DNA from: CAVWSM01 sp963757805
GTDB taxonomy: Bacteria > Actinomycetota > Actinomycetes > Jiangellales > Jiangellaceae
Direction: 5' to 3'
NCBI GenBank assembly: GCA_963757805.1
Contig: CAVWSM010000006.1
Location: 1,421,556 to 1,485,555, forward strand
Length of the DNA: 64,000 nt
Shown: positions 46,802 through 56,141 of the stretch, in pieces
Position numbering within the stretch: position 1 is the stretch's first letter
How the letters are laid out: every line of letters starts with the position of its first letter
Program-made: the position numbers and the translations under genes
The notes under the pieces: model-generated
The model's input: only the letters and a program-made list of their open reading frames with translations
Told to the model about the DNA's origin: nothing
Database searches by the model: none

Positions 46802-47020
46802 TCAGCTCGCCTTCGCGCCGCGGACCAACAGGTGATCCAGCAGGTGCTGCGTCGCCGCCGCCACGGAATCCACGGCTTCGTCGAACACGTCCTGGTTGTG
46901 CGGCGCAGGGTGGTGGAATCCGCTCACCTTGCGCACGTATTGAAGCGCGGCCGCACGTACGTCATCGGGCCCGACGCCCTCGGTGAACGGCTCACGCAGG
47001 GTCTTGATGCTCCGGCACAT
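46802..47020 (-). CDS. DUF2277 domain-containing protein
   Basis: 72-residue protein of the DUF2277 family, starting MCRSIKTLREPFTEGVG and containing QYVRKVSGFHHPAPHNQDVF, both family hallmarks. Function unknown; small, soluble and helical. Start at 47020 because the family begins with MCRSIK. Divergent from ppk2 with 94 bp between. Confidence 0.88.
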   Translation of the reverse strand: MCRSIKTLREPFTEGVGPDDVRAAALQYVRKVSGFHHPAPHNQDVFDEAVDSVAAATQHLLDHLLVRGAKAS

Positions 47021-47114
47021 GATGCGAGCGTACGACGGAGCCGCGAGCCGGCGCACGGTTCTTTTGTGCGGAGCGAGCGCGACAGACTGGCACGCCGGGA
47101 GCAAGATTGCCCGC

Positions 47115-47984
47115 ATGGCTAAGAAGGGCAAGAAGGCCAAGCCGGTCTCGAAGTCGGTGTCCGACCTCCTGCGGGTGCCTCCAGGCCCGGTGGACCTGAA
47201 GACGATCGACACCCGGGCGACGCCGGGGTTCTCCGGTGACAAGGTTGCCGCGCAGGATGTGATCCCGGACATCGGCGCGGAGATGTCCGATCTGCAGGAG
47301 CGGCTCTACGCCGAGGGGCGTACGAGTGGGAAACGCCGCCTGCTGCTCGTCGTGCAAGGCATGGACACGTCCGGCAAGGGCGGCACCATGCGGCACGTGG
47401 TCGGTCTCATGGACCCGCAGGGCGTCGACATCACCGCGTTCAAGGCGCCGACCGAGGAGGAGCGCAAGCACGACTTCCTGTGGCGCATCCGGCAGCGTGT
47501 ACCCAAGGCAGGCAACCTCGGGGTCTTCGACCGATCGCACTACGAGGACGTGCTCATCGCGCGGGTGCGCAAGCTCGTCCCCATCTCGACGATCAACCGG
47601 CGATACACCTCGATCAACAGGTTCGAGAAGTCCCTGGTCGACAGTGGCTGCACAGTCATCAAGGTCATGCTGCACATCTCGAACGAGGAGCAGAAGGCAC
47701 GGCTGCTGGCGCGGTTGGACGACCCGACAAAGCACTGGAAGTACAACCCCGGCGACGTCGACGAGCGCGCACTGTGGGATGACTACCAGGCTGCCTACGC
47801 CATAGCGCTGGAGAAGTGCAACACCGCTGAGGCGCCGTGGTACGTGGTGCCGGCCGACCGCAAGTGGTACCGCAACTGGGCGATCGCAAACCTGATGTTG
47901 GAGCACCTTCGAGCGTTCGACCTGCAGTGGCCGCCGGCGAAGTTTGACGTCGAGGTCGAGCGCAAGCGCGTGCTCGAGTCCTGA
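47115..47984 (+). CDS. ppk2: Polyphosphate kinase 2 family protein
   Basis: Transfers phosphate between polyphosphate and nucleotides. 289 residues, single PPK2 domain. Walker A GMDTSGKGGTMRHVVGLMDP, Walker B FDRSHYEDVLIARV, lid GNLGVFDRS and DRKWYRNWAI at the end. The class (ADP, AMP or GDP preference) cannot be assigned by eye. Lys-rich N-terminus (MAKKGKKAKP) is typical of actinobacterial homologues. Followed by a strong hairpin terminator. Confidence 0.93.
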   Translation: MAKKGKKAKPVSKSVSDLLRVPPGPVDLKTIDTRATPGFSGDKVAAQDVIPDIGAEMSDLQERLYAEGRTSGKRRLLLVVQGMDTSGKGGTMRHVVGLMDPQGVDITAFKAPTEEERKHDFLWRIRQRVPKAGNLGVFDRSHYEDVLIARVRKLVPISTINRRYTSINRFEKSLVDSGCTVIKVMLHISNEEQKARLLARLDDPTKHWKYNPGDVDERALWDDYQAAYAIALEKCNTAEAPWYVVPADRKWYRNWAIANLMLEHLRAFDLQWPPAKFDVEVERKRVLES

Positions 47985-48000
47985 CCCGTGAAGCGCTGTG

Positions 48001-48028
48001 TATCTGCTGGTCCCGGAACCAGCAGATA
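48001..48028. terminator. Bidirectional hairpin terminator between ppk2 and sirB
   Basis: Arms TATCTGCTGGT (48001-48011) and ACCAGCAGATA (48018-48028) with a 6-base loop, between two convergent genes. Further flanking AGCGCTG/CAGCGCT sequences extend the pairing. It starts 17 bp after the ppk2 stop and ends 19 bp before the sirB stop. Confidence 0.8.
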
Positions 48029-48046
48029 CGTAGGGGCTCCGCAGCG

Positions 48047-48741
48047 CTATTCCGTGCTCCCGGCGGCTGCCACGGCGTGGTGGTAGCGCTGCGCGATCAG
48101 CCCCACTAGCTCAGGCGCGTCCGCGAGCGGCTGCGCGACAGCGACCGCGCCCGCCGTCAGCGCAGACTCCGCAGCCCGCCCCGGGAGCAGTCCAGGTGCC
48201 ACGAACAACGACCCGATGACGACGGCCTGAGCTCCCGCCGCGCGCAGGCTTCGAACGGCTTCGCCAGCGTCGGGCGAGGCGGTCGAGGCGAACGCGGCGA
48301 TGCAGGGCAGGCGTGCCGCCGGCCCCAGTCGACAGCAACCTCGTCGAGCAACGCCCGAGCGGCCGCGTCGCTCGTGCCCGCGGACACGAGAACGAGCGCG
48401 TCCGGCGCCACCCCCGTCTCCGCCAACCGCCGATCGAGCGCGTCCAGCAACAACGGATCTGGAGCAAGCGCAGGCGCAAGCCGTACGTCTTCGCGGTCGC
48501 CGACCTGCGCGGGGAGGTCGGTCGTGGCGTGGTAGGCGGGGGTGAAGAGCAGTGGTTGTACGACAACGGGACGCGGCAGCGCATCGAGCGCTTCCGTGAC
48601 AGAGGGCGAGGCGAGCTCCAGGTATCCGACGCCTACCGCGACACCCGGCAACGCGTCCGCAACGGCGCGGGCGAGTCGTGCGGTCGTCTCTTGGGCGAGC
48701 GGGTCACGGCTGCCGTGCGAGACCAGCAGCAGCGAGGTCAT
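48047..48741 (-). CDS. sirB: Sirohydrochlorin ferrochelatase (CbiX/SirB), one frame change
   Basis: Inserts iron into sirohydrochlorin to make sirohaem, the cofactor of the NirA enzyme in the same operon. Family text: LLLVSHGSRDPLAQETTARL at the N-terminus (catalytic His), VVVQPLLFTPAYHATTDLPA in the middle, and IGSLFVAPGLLPGRAAESAL in the C-terminal half. The two halves are in different frames, with the change near 48315-48335. Corrected, it ends at 48047 with about 230 residues. Start overlaps the cysG-like stop by 4 bp. Confidence 0.85.
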
Positions 48742-49932
48742 CCGAGCTGAGCCGCGAGCGCGACTACGTCGCCAACCACGACCACCGCCGGCGGCTGCAC
48801 CCCAGCCTGCGCGGCCTCAGCCGCGATCGAGTCCAGCCGGGCGGTGACGAGCCGCTGCCGCGGGCCGTACCCATCTTCGACCACGGCGGCCGGGGTTGCC
48901 GGATCCTTGCCGTGCGCGACGAGCTGTGCCGCGGTGTCGTCGAGCCGCGTGACGCCCATGAGGAATACGAGAGTCCCCTCGACCGAGGCGAGCGACGCCC
49001 AGTCGAGCCCCTCATGCCCCGAGACGACGGTGAACTGCTTCGAAACGCCGCGGTGCGTGACCGGGATGCCCACTGCTGCGGGTACGGACACGGCGCTCGT
49101 CACGCCGGGCACGACCTCGACCTCGACTCCCGCCTCACGACATGCGAGTGCCTCCTCGCCACCGCGACCGAGGACGTACGGATCGCCGCCCTTGAGCCGC
49201 ACGACGCGGCGACCAGCCTGCGCGTGCTCGACGAGCAACTGGTTGATCTCGTGCTGCGGCACGGGGTGATGGCCCGGTGTCTTGCCGACGTCGATCACTT
49301 CGACGTCAGGGTCGAGCTCGTCGAGCAGTGCCCGCGGGCCGAGCCGGTCGGTGACGACGACGTCCGCCTCAGCGAGCAGCTGGCGTCCTCGTGCGGTGAT
49401 CAGCGCCGGCGCGCCCGGCCCGCCCCCGACGAGCGCGACCTGGCCACGCCCGCCGCGGTGTCGGCGCACCGGCAGCGAGCCGGTGTCGAGCGCCGTCTGC
49501 ACGGCGGCGCGCAACGTCGCCGCACGTTTGGGGTCGCCACCGGCATTCACCGCCACCGTCACGTCACCGACCCGCGCCACTGCCGGCGTCCAGGCCGCCG
49601 ACAACGCGGCATCGTCAGCGCGTACGCACCACACGCGCTCTTCTTCGGCATCAGCCGCGACCTGGGCGTCGACGTCGCGGTCGCCGGTGGCCGATGTGCG
49701 CGAGCCAGGCACCGTCGAGGTCGCCCGGCTCGTACTCGCGCTTCAGCCAGCGCGCACCGCCATCGACGACGAGGTCGAACGCGTCCTCGCACACGTCGGG
49801 CGCGACGAGGTCGACTTCAGCGCCGGCTGCCGCCAACGCTCGTGCCCGTCGCGCGGCGACCGGCCCGCCGCCCACGACGACACAGCGCCGTCCGGCGACG
49901 TCGAGCAGCAGCGGATAGCCGGGCCCGGTCAC
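48738..49932 (-). CDS. cysG: Sirohaem synthase (precorrin-2 dehydrogenase / uroporphyrinogen-III C-methyltransferase), one frameshift
   Basis: Fused two-domain enzyme: an N-terminal NAD-binding precorrin-2 oxidase (LLLDVAGRRCVVVGGGPVAA) and a C-terminal SAM-dependent methyltransferase (VALVGGGPGAPALITARG, VVRLKGGDPYVLGRGGEEA). A surplus base near 49692 separates the domains. Start is GTG at 49932, overlapping the cysH stop as GTGA; the upstream ATG at 49947 is less likely because every join in this operon is a 4-bp overlap. It supplies sirohydrochlorin to SirB. Confidence 0.87.
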
Positions 49933-50693
49933 GTGTGGATCCCGCACTCCGTCTTGGACCGGCCCGACCAGCGGCCAGCCCGCGGGTCCTCACCCGGCGC
50001 GACCGGCCGCGTGCACGGCGCGCAGCCGATCGAGGCGTAGCCGATCTCGCGCAGTGGGTTGACGAGGATGTTGTGCTCGGCCACGTACGACTCGACCTGC
50101 TCGTCGGTCCACCGCGCCAGCGGGCTCACCTTGACCAAGCGCCGCCGCGCATCCCACCCGACCACCGGGGTCGTGCGCGCGCGTCCCAGACTCCGAGCGT
50201 CGGATGCCGGATGCCCAGGCGGTGTACGGCCGCAGTGCCCGGTCGAGTGGCCACACCTTGCGGATCTGGCAGCACAGGTCGGGGTTGGTCTCGTAGAGCT
50301 TGCCGAACTCGGCCTCGTGCTGCGCCTTGGTCAGCGGCGGCGCCGACGGTCTGCACGTCGACCGGCGTCGTGGCGGCGACTGCGTCCCGCGTGCCGAGCG
50401 TCTCGGCGAAGTGATAGCCGGTGTCAAGGAAGAGCACCCGCGTGCCAGGGACAGCACGCCCGGCGACGTGCGCGAGCACACCATCGGCCATGGACGCGGT
50501 GACAACGAGGCCCGAGCCCGAACTCGTCGGCCGCCCAGCGCAGGATCTCCTCGGCGCTCGCATCCTCGAGCTCACGGGCGGCGTGCTCGGACACTCGCAC
50601 GAGTCGTTCGATATCGCGCTCCGGCGGGGCCGGGAACGCTCCGCGGGGCGGTGCCCACGGTGTTGCCGGCACTTCCTCCACAACCGCGGTCAT
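49929..50693 (-). CDS. cysH: Phosphoadenylyl-/adenylyl-sulfate reductase, three frame changes
   Basis: Reduces activated sulfate to sulfite. Iron-sulfur type (APS reductase): paired Cys in LCCQIRKVWPLD, CxxC in SIGCAPCTRPVAP, and C-terminal catalytic Cys in KTECGIHT. Other blocks: SGLVVTASMADGVLAHVAG and VLFLDTGYHFAETL. The reading needs three single-base corrections, near 50517, 50343 and at 50190, the last directly after a GAG codon. All catalytic Cys survive. It overlaps both neighbours by 4 bp and is about 253 residues when corrected. Confidence 0.87.
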
Positions 50694-50848
50694 GAGCGCA
50701 CCACCAATCCGGTCAGCTTGACGACGAAGACGCGAGTGCAGGAGCGACACTCCCAGGCGCCGTGTGGCTCTTCGTACGGCCGCAGCGTCTCCTCGCCGCA
50801 GAACGGGCAGTAGAACGGCACAGCCCGGGTCTCGCCAGACTCGCTCAT
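50690..50848 (-). CDS. Small zinc-ribbon protein of the sulfur operon
   Basis: 52-residue protein with four Cys in two CxxC pairs (YCPFCGEETLRPYEEP and ECRSCTRVFVV), a zinc-ribbon. It overlaps nirA and cysH by 4 bp each, so it is made with the sulfite-reduction enzymes. Similar small proteins occur between these genes in other actinobacteria; the function is not established. Possible role: electron or metal-centre support for CysH or NirA (inference). Confidence 0.85.
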   Translation of the reverse strand: MSESGETRAVPFYCPFCGEETLRPYEEPHGAWECRSCTRVFVVKLTGLVVRS

Positions 50849-52525
50849 GCGAGCTCCTCCTCGGCAGCGCGAACCACCCATTGGGCGAACCGCTCACCAG
50901 GCGCGCGGCCGGCCAGGAACCGCCGCACCACCCGCTCGACGTAGTCAGGAAGCTCCGCCGCCGTCGTCTTGAGGCCGCGGACCTTGCGGCCGAAGCCGGC
51001 GTCCAAGCCGGTACCGCCGCCGAGATGCACCTGGAAGCCCTCGACCTGGTTGCCGTCGCGGTCGAGCACGATCTGCCCCTTGAGGCCGATGTCGGCGACC
51101 TGGATGCGGGCGCACGAGTTGGGGCAGCCGTTGACGTTGAGCGTGATCGGCACGTCGAGCTGGTCCGTGACGTCGGCTAGCCGCTGCTCCAGCTGCGCGA
51201 TCGCGTCGGCCGCGGTGGCCTTGGTCTCGACAATCGCGAGCTTGCAGAACTCGATGCCCGTGCAGGCCATCGTGTTGCGCCGGAACACACTCGGCCGGGC
51301 CGCGAGGCCGAGCGCGTCAAGCGCCTCGACGAGAGGCTCTACCTGGTCTTGCTCGACGTCGAGGACGACGAGTTTCTGGTAGGGAGTTGTGCGCAGTCGA
51401 GTCGAGCCGTGCGCCTCGATGACGTCCGCGAGTTTGGCGAGCGTCGTACCCGAGACCCGCCCGACAGTCGGTGCGACTCCGATGTAAGAGCGGCCGTCGA
51501 CCTGTGGAAAGACCCCGACGTGGTCGTACGGCTGAACGCCCGGGTCGACCGCTGGTCCATCGAGCAGCGGCCGCCCCACGTACTCGGTCTCCAGCACCTC
51601 ACGGAACCGAGCTGCACCCCAGTCCTCGACGAGGAACTTGAGTCGCGCCCGGTTGCGCAGCCGCCGGTAGCCGTAGTCACGGAAGATGCCGATCACACCT
51701 GCCCACACGTCGGGCACCTCGTCGAGCGGCACCCACACTCCGAGCCGGACGGCCAGCTTGGGGTTGGTCGACAGCCCGCCGCCGACCCAGAGGTCGAAGC
51801 CGGGGCCGTGCTCGGGGTGGACGACCCCGACGAACGACACGTCGTTGGTCTCGTGGCTGATGTCGGGCAGGCCGCTGATCGCCGTCTTGAACTTGCGCGG
51901 CAGGTTGGAGAACTCCGGCGAACCGATGAATCGCCGCTCGATCTCGTGGATGGCAGGCGTCCCGTCGATCACCTCGGCTGCGGCGATGCCGGCAACGGGG
52001 CTGCCAAGGATCACTCGTGGCGTGTCTCCGCAAGCCTCGGTCGTGGACAAGCCCGACCGCCTCGAGGCGCTGCCAGATCGCAGGGACGTCCTCGATGCGG
52101 ATCCAGTGCAGCTGGACGTTCTGCCGGTCGGTGATGTCGGCGGTGTCGCGTGCGTAGGTAGTGGAGACGTCTGCGATCGCGCGCAGCTGGGCCGTGGTCA
52201 GCTCGCCGCCGTCGATGCGTACGCGCAGCATGAAGTATTCGTCGTCGAGCTCGTGCGGCTCGAGTACGGCCGTACGACCGCCGTCGATGCCGGGCCGCCG
52301 CTGGGTGTAGAGCCCCCACCAGCGCAACCGTCCGCGCAGGTCCTGTGGATCGATCCCGGCGAACCCGGTGTGCTGGTAGATCGTCTCGACGCGCGCCCTG
52401 ACGTTGAGCCCGTCGTCGTCCTTCTTGAACCGCTCGTTGGCGTTGAGCGGCTCGCTGTAGCCCAGCGCCCATTGGCCCTCGCCGCGCCGGGGTCGGCGCG
52501 AGGCGGTGGTCGGCGGCGCGTTCAT
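50845..52525 (-). CDS. nirA: Ferredoxin-type sulfite (nitrite/sulfite) reductase, one frameshift
   Basis: Sirohaem-[4Fe-4S] reductase that makes sulfide from sulfite. About 559 residues once corrected. N-terminal substrate half with QWALGYSEPLNANERFKKDD; Cys ligands in TMACTGIEFCKLA and NVNGCPNSCARIQ (Cx5C...Cx3C). A surplus base near 52049 splits the gene; removing it joins EAVGLSTTEACGDTPR. First gene of the sulfur operon, with a cysteine-rich leader peptide 116 bp upstream. Confidence 0.88.
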
Positions 52526-52640
52526 CAGGAGGTACGTCCCTTGGGGGAGGCGAGCCAGGCGGTGACCGCACGACGACCCGGACAGCGGTGTCTGGGAGGA
52601 GCCGACGGGACGCGTGACCGCGGACGGGCAGGTCGGGGCG

Positions 52641-52724
52641 TCAGCAGGCCGTCGGACACAGCGAGCGCTGCATGCGGCCGTAGTCGACGTGGCGTCGTAC
52701 TACGAGTCGGGGCGCTGCTGGCAT
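52641..52724 (-). CDS. Cysteine-responsive leader peptide upstream of nirA
   Basis: 27-codon ORF starting MPAAPRLVV and ending RRHVDYGRMQRSLCPTAC. It matches the actinobacterial sulfur-gene leader pattern I recall, L-x2-R-x-H-V-D-x2-R-x2-S-x-L-C, in which ribosomes stall at Cys codons when cysteine is scarce and so raise expression of the operon. The stop lies 115 bp before the nirA start. Two Cys codons lie in its last five, the usual stalling place. Function is inferred from family and position. Confidence 0.7.
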   Translation of the reverse strand: MPAAPRLVVRRHVDYGRMQRSLCPTAC

Positions 52725-52797
52725 GCCGGAGATGCTTCCAGCCGCGTCCGCGAGGTGGCCAGGAACGTCCAGCATGCGGGACGCCCGCACCGAGAGT

Positions 52798-52865
52798 TGT
52801 CAGGTTGTCAGGTCGGCCCGCACCGCGCTGACCTGCGGAGTTGAGGCAACCTGACAACCTGACGA
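52798..52865. repeat. Long hairpin of CAGGT-type repeats at the glyA 3' end
   Basis: TTGTCAGGTTGTCAGGT (from 52797) is repeated inverted as AACCTGACAACCTGAC (from 52848), with a third ACCTGAC copy to 52871. It covers the last codons and stop region of glyA. A stable hairpin makes a terminator likely and explains the unusual glyA C-terminus (SSGCQVASTPQVSAVRADLT). Confidence 0.55.
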
Positions 52866-54158
52866 CCTGACAAGTCGCAGAGGGGTCAGCCGGTCGGGCC
52901 AGCCGGGGATCGGGTACGCCGCACACAGCTCGCGGACCTCGGCCGCGATCTTGTCCAGCGCGTCCTCATCGTCGCGGCTGGCCGCAGCCACGGCCGCGTC
53001 GATCCACGCCGCCACCTGCGCCATCTCGCCGACGCCGAACCCGCGGGTCGTCACGGCGGGGCTGCCGAGCCGGATGCCCGACGGGTCGAACGGCTTGCGC
53101 GGGTCGTACGGCACGGTGTTGTAGTTGAGCTCGATCCCGGCCCGGTCGAGCGCCTTGGCGGCCGGCTTGCCGCCGATGCCCTTGTTGGTGAGGTCGACCA
53201 GGATCAGGTGGTTGTCCGTGCCGCCGGAGACGAGGTCAAAACCGCGCTCGACCAGCGCGTCCGCGAGCGCGGCCGCGTTGGCCACGATCTGCCGTGCGTA
53301 CGCGGCGAACTCGGGCGTGGCCGCTTCGCGCAGGGCCACGGCGATGGCGGCGGTGGTGTGGTTGTGCGGGCCACCCTGCAGGCCCGGGAAGACCGCGCGG
53401 TCGAGCGCCTTGGCGTGCGCCTCGTCGCTCATCAGCATGGCCCCGCGGGGTCCGCGCAGCGTCTTGTGTGTCGTCGTCGAGATCACCTCGGCGTGGCCGA
53501 CGGGGGACGGGTGCGCTCCGCCCGCGATCAGTCCGGCGATGTGCGCGATGTCGGCGACGAGTACGGCGTCGATCTCGCGGGCGATCTCGGCGAACCCGGC
53601 GAAGTCGATCGTGCGGGGGATCGCGGTGCCCCCGCAGAAGATCACCTTGGGGCGCTCGGCGCGAGCGAGGTCGCGTACCTCGTCGAGGTCGACGGTGCCG
53701 GTGTCGCGACGTACGGAGTACTGCACAGGGCGGAACCACTTGCCCGTCGCAGAGACGTTCCAGCCGTGCGTGAGGTGACCGCCCATCGGCAGGGCCATGC
53801 CCATGACCGTGTCGCCCGGCTGCATGAAGGCGAGGTAGACCGCGAGGTTGGCCGGCGAGCCGGAGTACGGCTGCACGTTGGCGTGCTCGACCCCGAAGAG
53901 GCTCTTGGCCCGATCGATCGCCAGCTGCTCGACCTGGTCGATGACCTGCTGGCCCTCGTAGTAACGGCGCCCGGGGTAGCCCTCGGAGTACTTGTTGGTG
54001 AGCACGGTGCCGGCCGCGTCGAGCACGGCCTGCGACACGTAGTTCTCGCTCGGGATCAGCCGGATGACGTCGTGCTGGCGGCGACCCTCCGCCTCGACGA
54101 GCGAGGCGATCTCCGGGTCGGCAGTGGCGAGCGGTTGGGTGAGTGTTGGCTGCGACAT
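52800..54158 (-). CDS. glyA: Serine hydroxymethyltransferase
   Basis: PLP enzyme that interconverts serine and glycine and charges tetrahydrofolate with a one-carbon unit. 452 residues. Seen: NYVSQAVLDAAGTVLTNKYS, VQPYSGSPANLAVYLAF and PLP-lysine site VISTTTHKTLRGPRGAM. The last 25 residues lie within a hairpin repeat and are unlike the family, so the true stop may differ. Upstream is a ZTP riboswitch, linking expression to folate stress. Divergent neighbours are absent; an acyl-CoA dehydrogenase gene lies upstream on the same strand. Confidence 0.95.
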   Translation of the reverse strand: MSQPTLTQPLATADPEIASLVEAEGRRQHDVIRLIPSENYVSQAVLDAAGTVLTNKYSEGYPGRRYYEGQQVIDQVEQLAIDRAKSLFGVEHANVQPYSGSPANLAVYLAFMQPGDTVMGMALPMGGHLTHGWNVSATGKWFRPVQYSVRRDTGTVDLDEVRDLARAERPKVIFCGGTAIPRTIDFAGFAEIAREIDAVLVADIAHIAGLIAGGAHPSPVGHAEVISTTTHKTLRGPRGAMLMSDEAHAKALDRAVFPGLQGGPHNHTTAAIAVALREAATPEFAAYARQIVANAAALADALVERGFDLVSGGTDNHLILVDLTNKGIGGKPAAKALDRAGIELNYNTVPYDPRKPFDPSGIRLGSPAVTTRGFGVGEMAQVAAWIDAAVAAASRDDEDALDKIAAEVRELCAAYPIPGWPDRLTPLRLVRSSGCQVASTPQVSAVRADLTT

Positions 54159-54195
54159 GGCGCGCTCCCAGGGTCAGTCGGACAGTGACCCAGGC

Positions 54196-54275
54196 GCCCA
54201 GGCGGACGGCGCTCGGTGCTTGCGTGCGAGCCGCTCCCCGGTGGTTGCACCCACCTTGTACGCCAGTGACGGCTC
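54196..54275 (-). ncRNA. ZTP (pfl) riboswitch upstream of glyA
   Basis: Minus-strand text matches the ZTP/pfl consensus: GAGCCGTCACTGGCG, a hairpin GGTGG...CCACC, then CGGGGAGCGGCTC closing the first helix, a variable stem, and the terminal CCGCCTGGGC that forms the pseudoknot. The ATG of glyA is 38 bases further on, after a GGGTCA/TGACCC hairpin. ZTP riboswitches sense ZMP/ZTP and switch on folate genes such as glyA, so position and target agree. I note one base difference from the common CGTGACTGGCG core. Confidence 0.85.
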
Positions 54276-54307
54276 GTGTCCGAGGCTAGCGGCCACAGCC
54301 GCCCCCG

Positions 54308-54442
54308 TCACTCACCTGCTTTGCCAGTGGCGGGCTCAACCTGTCGGTCGGGGGACTTGTGCTGGCAGTCGCACCACGACGGCCCGGCTGTGTGGGCCCG
54401 GCACGCGTCGTGGTGCCCCTCGGCGCACGCTGGGCAGATCAT
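54308..54442 (-). CDS. Small Cys/His-rich protein coupled to acyl-CoA dehydrogenase
   Basis: 44-residue protein starting MICPACAEGHHDACRAH, with CxxC, two His, then C and CDCQHK: a likely zinc-binding knuckle. Its ATG overlaps the true stop of the acyl-CoA dehydrogenase gene (TCATGA). It has been hidden because a frameshift upstream makes the dehydrogenase frame read through it. No family recognised. Confidence 0.65.
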   Translation of the reverse strand: MICPACAEGHHDACRAHTAGPSWCDCQHKSPDRQVEPATGKAGE

Positions 54443-56071
54443 GAGACCGTCGCAGCCCGGGCGTCGGCGCGGGCGAGGATCGCGTCGACGTCCAAACCGG
54501 CGGGGAGCATGCCGTACGTGGCTTGCGGTGCAGGCAACCGCGACGCGCAGAACGCCTCGGCGACCGGCGTGGGCGCGTATCGCAGCGAGCAACGCCGCCT
54601 GCCACAGGACGGCCATCAGGCCGGCGAGCCGCCGCGCCCCGGCTTCGTCGACCGAGGCTCGCAACCGCTCCACCTCGTCGAGCGTGCTCTCGTACGCCGC
54701 CGTCACACCCTGGACACCCTTGACCTCGGCGTGCCACGCGGCGAACGCCTCCGGCGACCGCGTCAGCACCCGCAGCAGGTCGAGGGCCTGGATGTTTCCC
54801 GAGCCTTCCCAGATCGAGTTGAGCGGGGCCTCCCGGTAGAGCCGCGGCATCCCGCTCTCCTCGACGTACCCGTTGCCACCGAGGCACTCCAACGCCTCGC
54901 CGACCGCGCTCGGCGTCCGCTTGCACACCCAGAACTTCGCGAGCGGCAGGCCGATGCGCCGCAGCGCACTTTCCACAGGATCGTCGCCCGCGTCGAATGT
55001 GGCGGCCAGCCGCATCCCCAGCGCCGTCGCCGCCTCCGACTCGAGCACGAGGTCGGCGAGCACCGAGCGCATGAGCGGCTGGTCGACGAGCGGCCGCCCG
55101 AACGCGGATCGGTGCGCGGCGTGCCACACCGCCTCGACGGCCGCGCGCCGGAGCAGCGCCGCCGATCCCAGCACGCAGTCGAGGCGCGTCGCCGCAACCA
55201 TCTCGATGATCGTGGCGACGCCGCGACCCTCCTCGCCGAGCCGCAGCGCGAGCGTCTGGTCGAGCTCGATCTCGGCCGAGGCGTTGGCCCGGTTGCCGAG
55301 CTTGTCCTTGAGCCGCTGCAGCCGAAACTCGTTGCGCGTGCCGTCATCGAGCACACGTGGCACAACGAAGCAGGTCAACCCGGCAGGAGCCTGGGCAAGC
55401 ACGAGGAACACGTCATTCATCGGAGCGGACGTGAACCACTTGTGCCCCGACAGCGCCCACCAGCCGTCCGCGAGCGGCTCGGCGCGCGTCGTGTTGGCGC
55501 GTACGTCGGAGCCGCCCTGCTTCTCGGTCATGCCCATCCCGGCGAGGCACCCGAGCTTGCTGCCGGGTGGCCGGAGCCCGAAGTCGTACGTGGTCGAAGT
55601 CAGCCTGGGCACCCACACGTCTGCCAGCGCCGGATCGATCTGCAGTGCCGGTACGGCGGCGTAGGTCATCGAGACCGGGCAGCCGTGTGCCGCCTCCACC
55701 TGGGACCAGACGACGAACCCGGCCGCCCGGACGACGTGCGCCGCCTTCTCGTTCGAGGTCCACGCTGCCGCGTGCAGGCCATTGCCCACTGCGACGTCCA
55801 TGAGCCGGTGATAGGCGGGGTGGAACTCGACCTCGTCGATGCGGTGGCCAAAGCGGTCGTGCGTACGTAGGACCGGCGGATGGCGATCGGCTTGGTCTGC
55901 CCAGTGGCGCGCCTGCTCCGATCCGGCGAGCCTCCCCAGGTCGTGCAACGCCGGAGCACTTGCCTCGGCGCCGTACGACGAGACAGCGGCGCTCAGAGCC
56001 GGGTCGGCGGCGTACGCGTCATAGCCCACGAGCGGCGGCGGCTGGTTGGTCACGGCATGTGTTGGCGGCAC
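54439..56071 (-). CDS. Acyl-CoA dehydrogenase (AidB-like), one frameshift
   Basis: FAD flavoprotein of the acyl-CoA dehydrogenase fold, closest in layout to AidB/isovaleryl-type. About 543 residues when corrected. Blocks: GMGMTEKQGGSDVRANTT, GHKWFTSAPMNDVFLVLAQ, and CLGGNGYVEESGMPRLYREA. A surplus base near 54583 breaks the C-terminal end; corrected, it continues RYAPTPVAEAFCASRLPAPQ and stops at 54439. A DNA-protection role as in AidB or an ordinary metabolic role are both possible. Start ATG 56071 or GTG 56053. Confidence 0.87.
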
Positions 56072-56141
56072 GGGGCCAACGTTAGAGCCCTGCCGCCGCC
56101 GCTACACGGGACCGGCGGGCGCCCCCGATACCGTAAGGCGC

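Noticed and set aside
53208..54188. 326-codon plus-strand frame
   Set aside because: Antisense to glyA, whose active-site motifs are intact.
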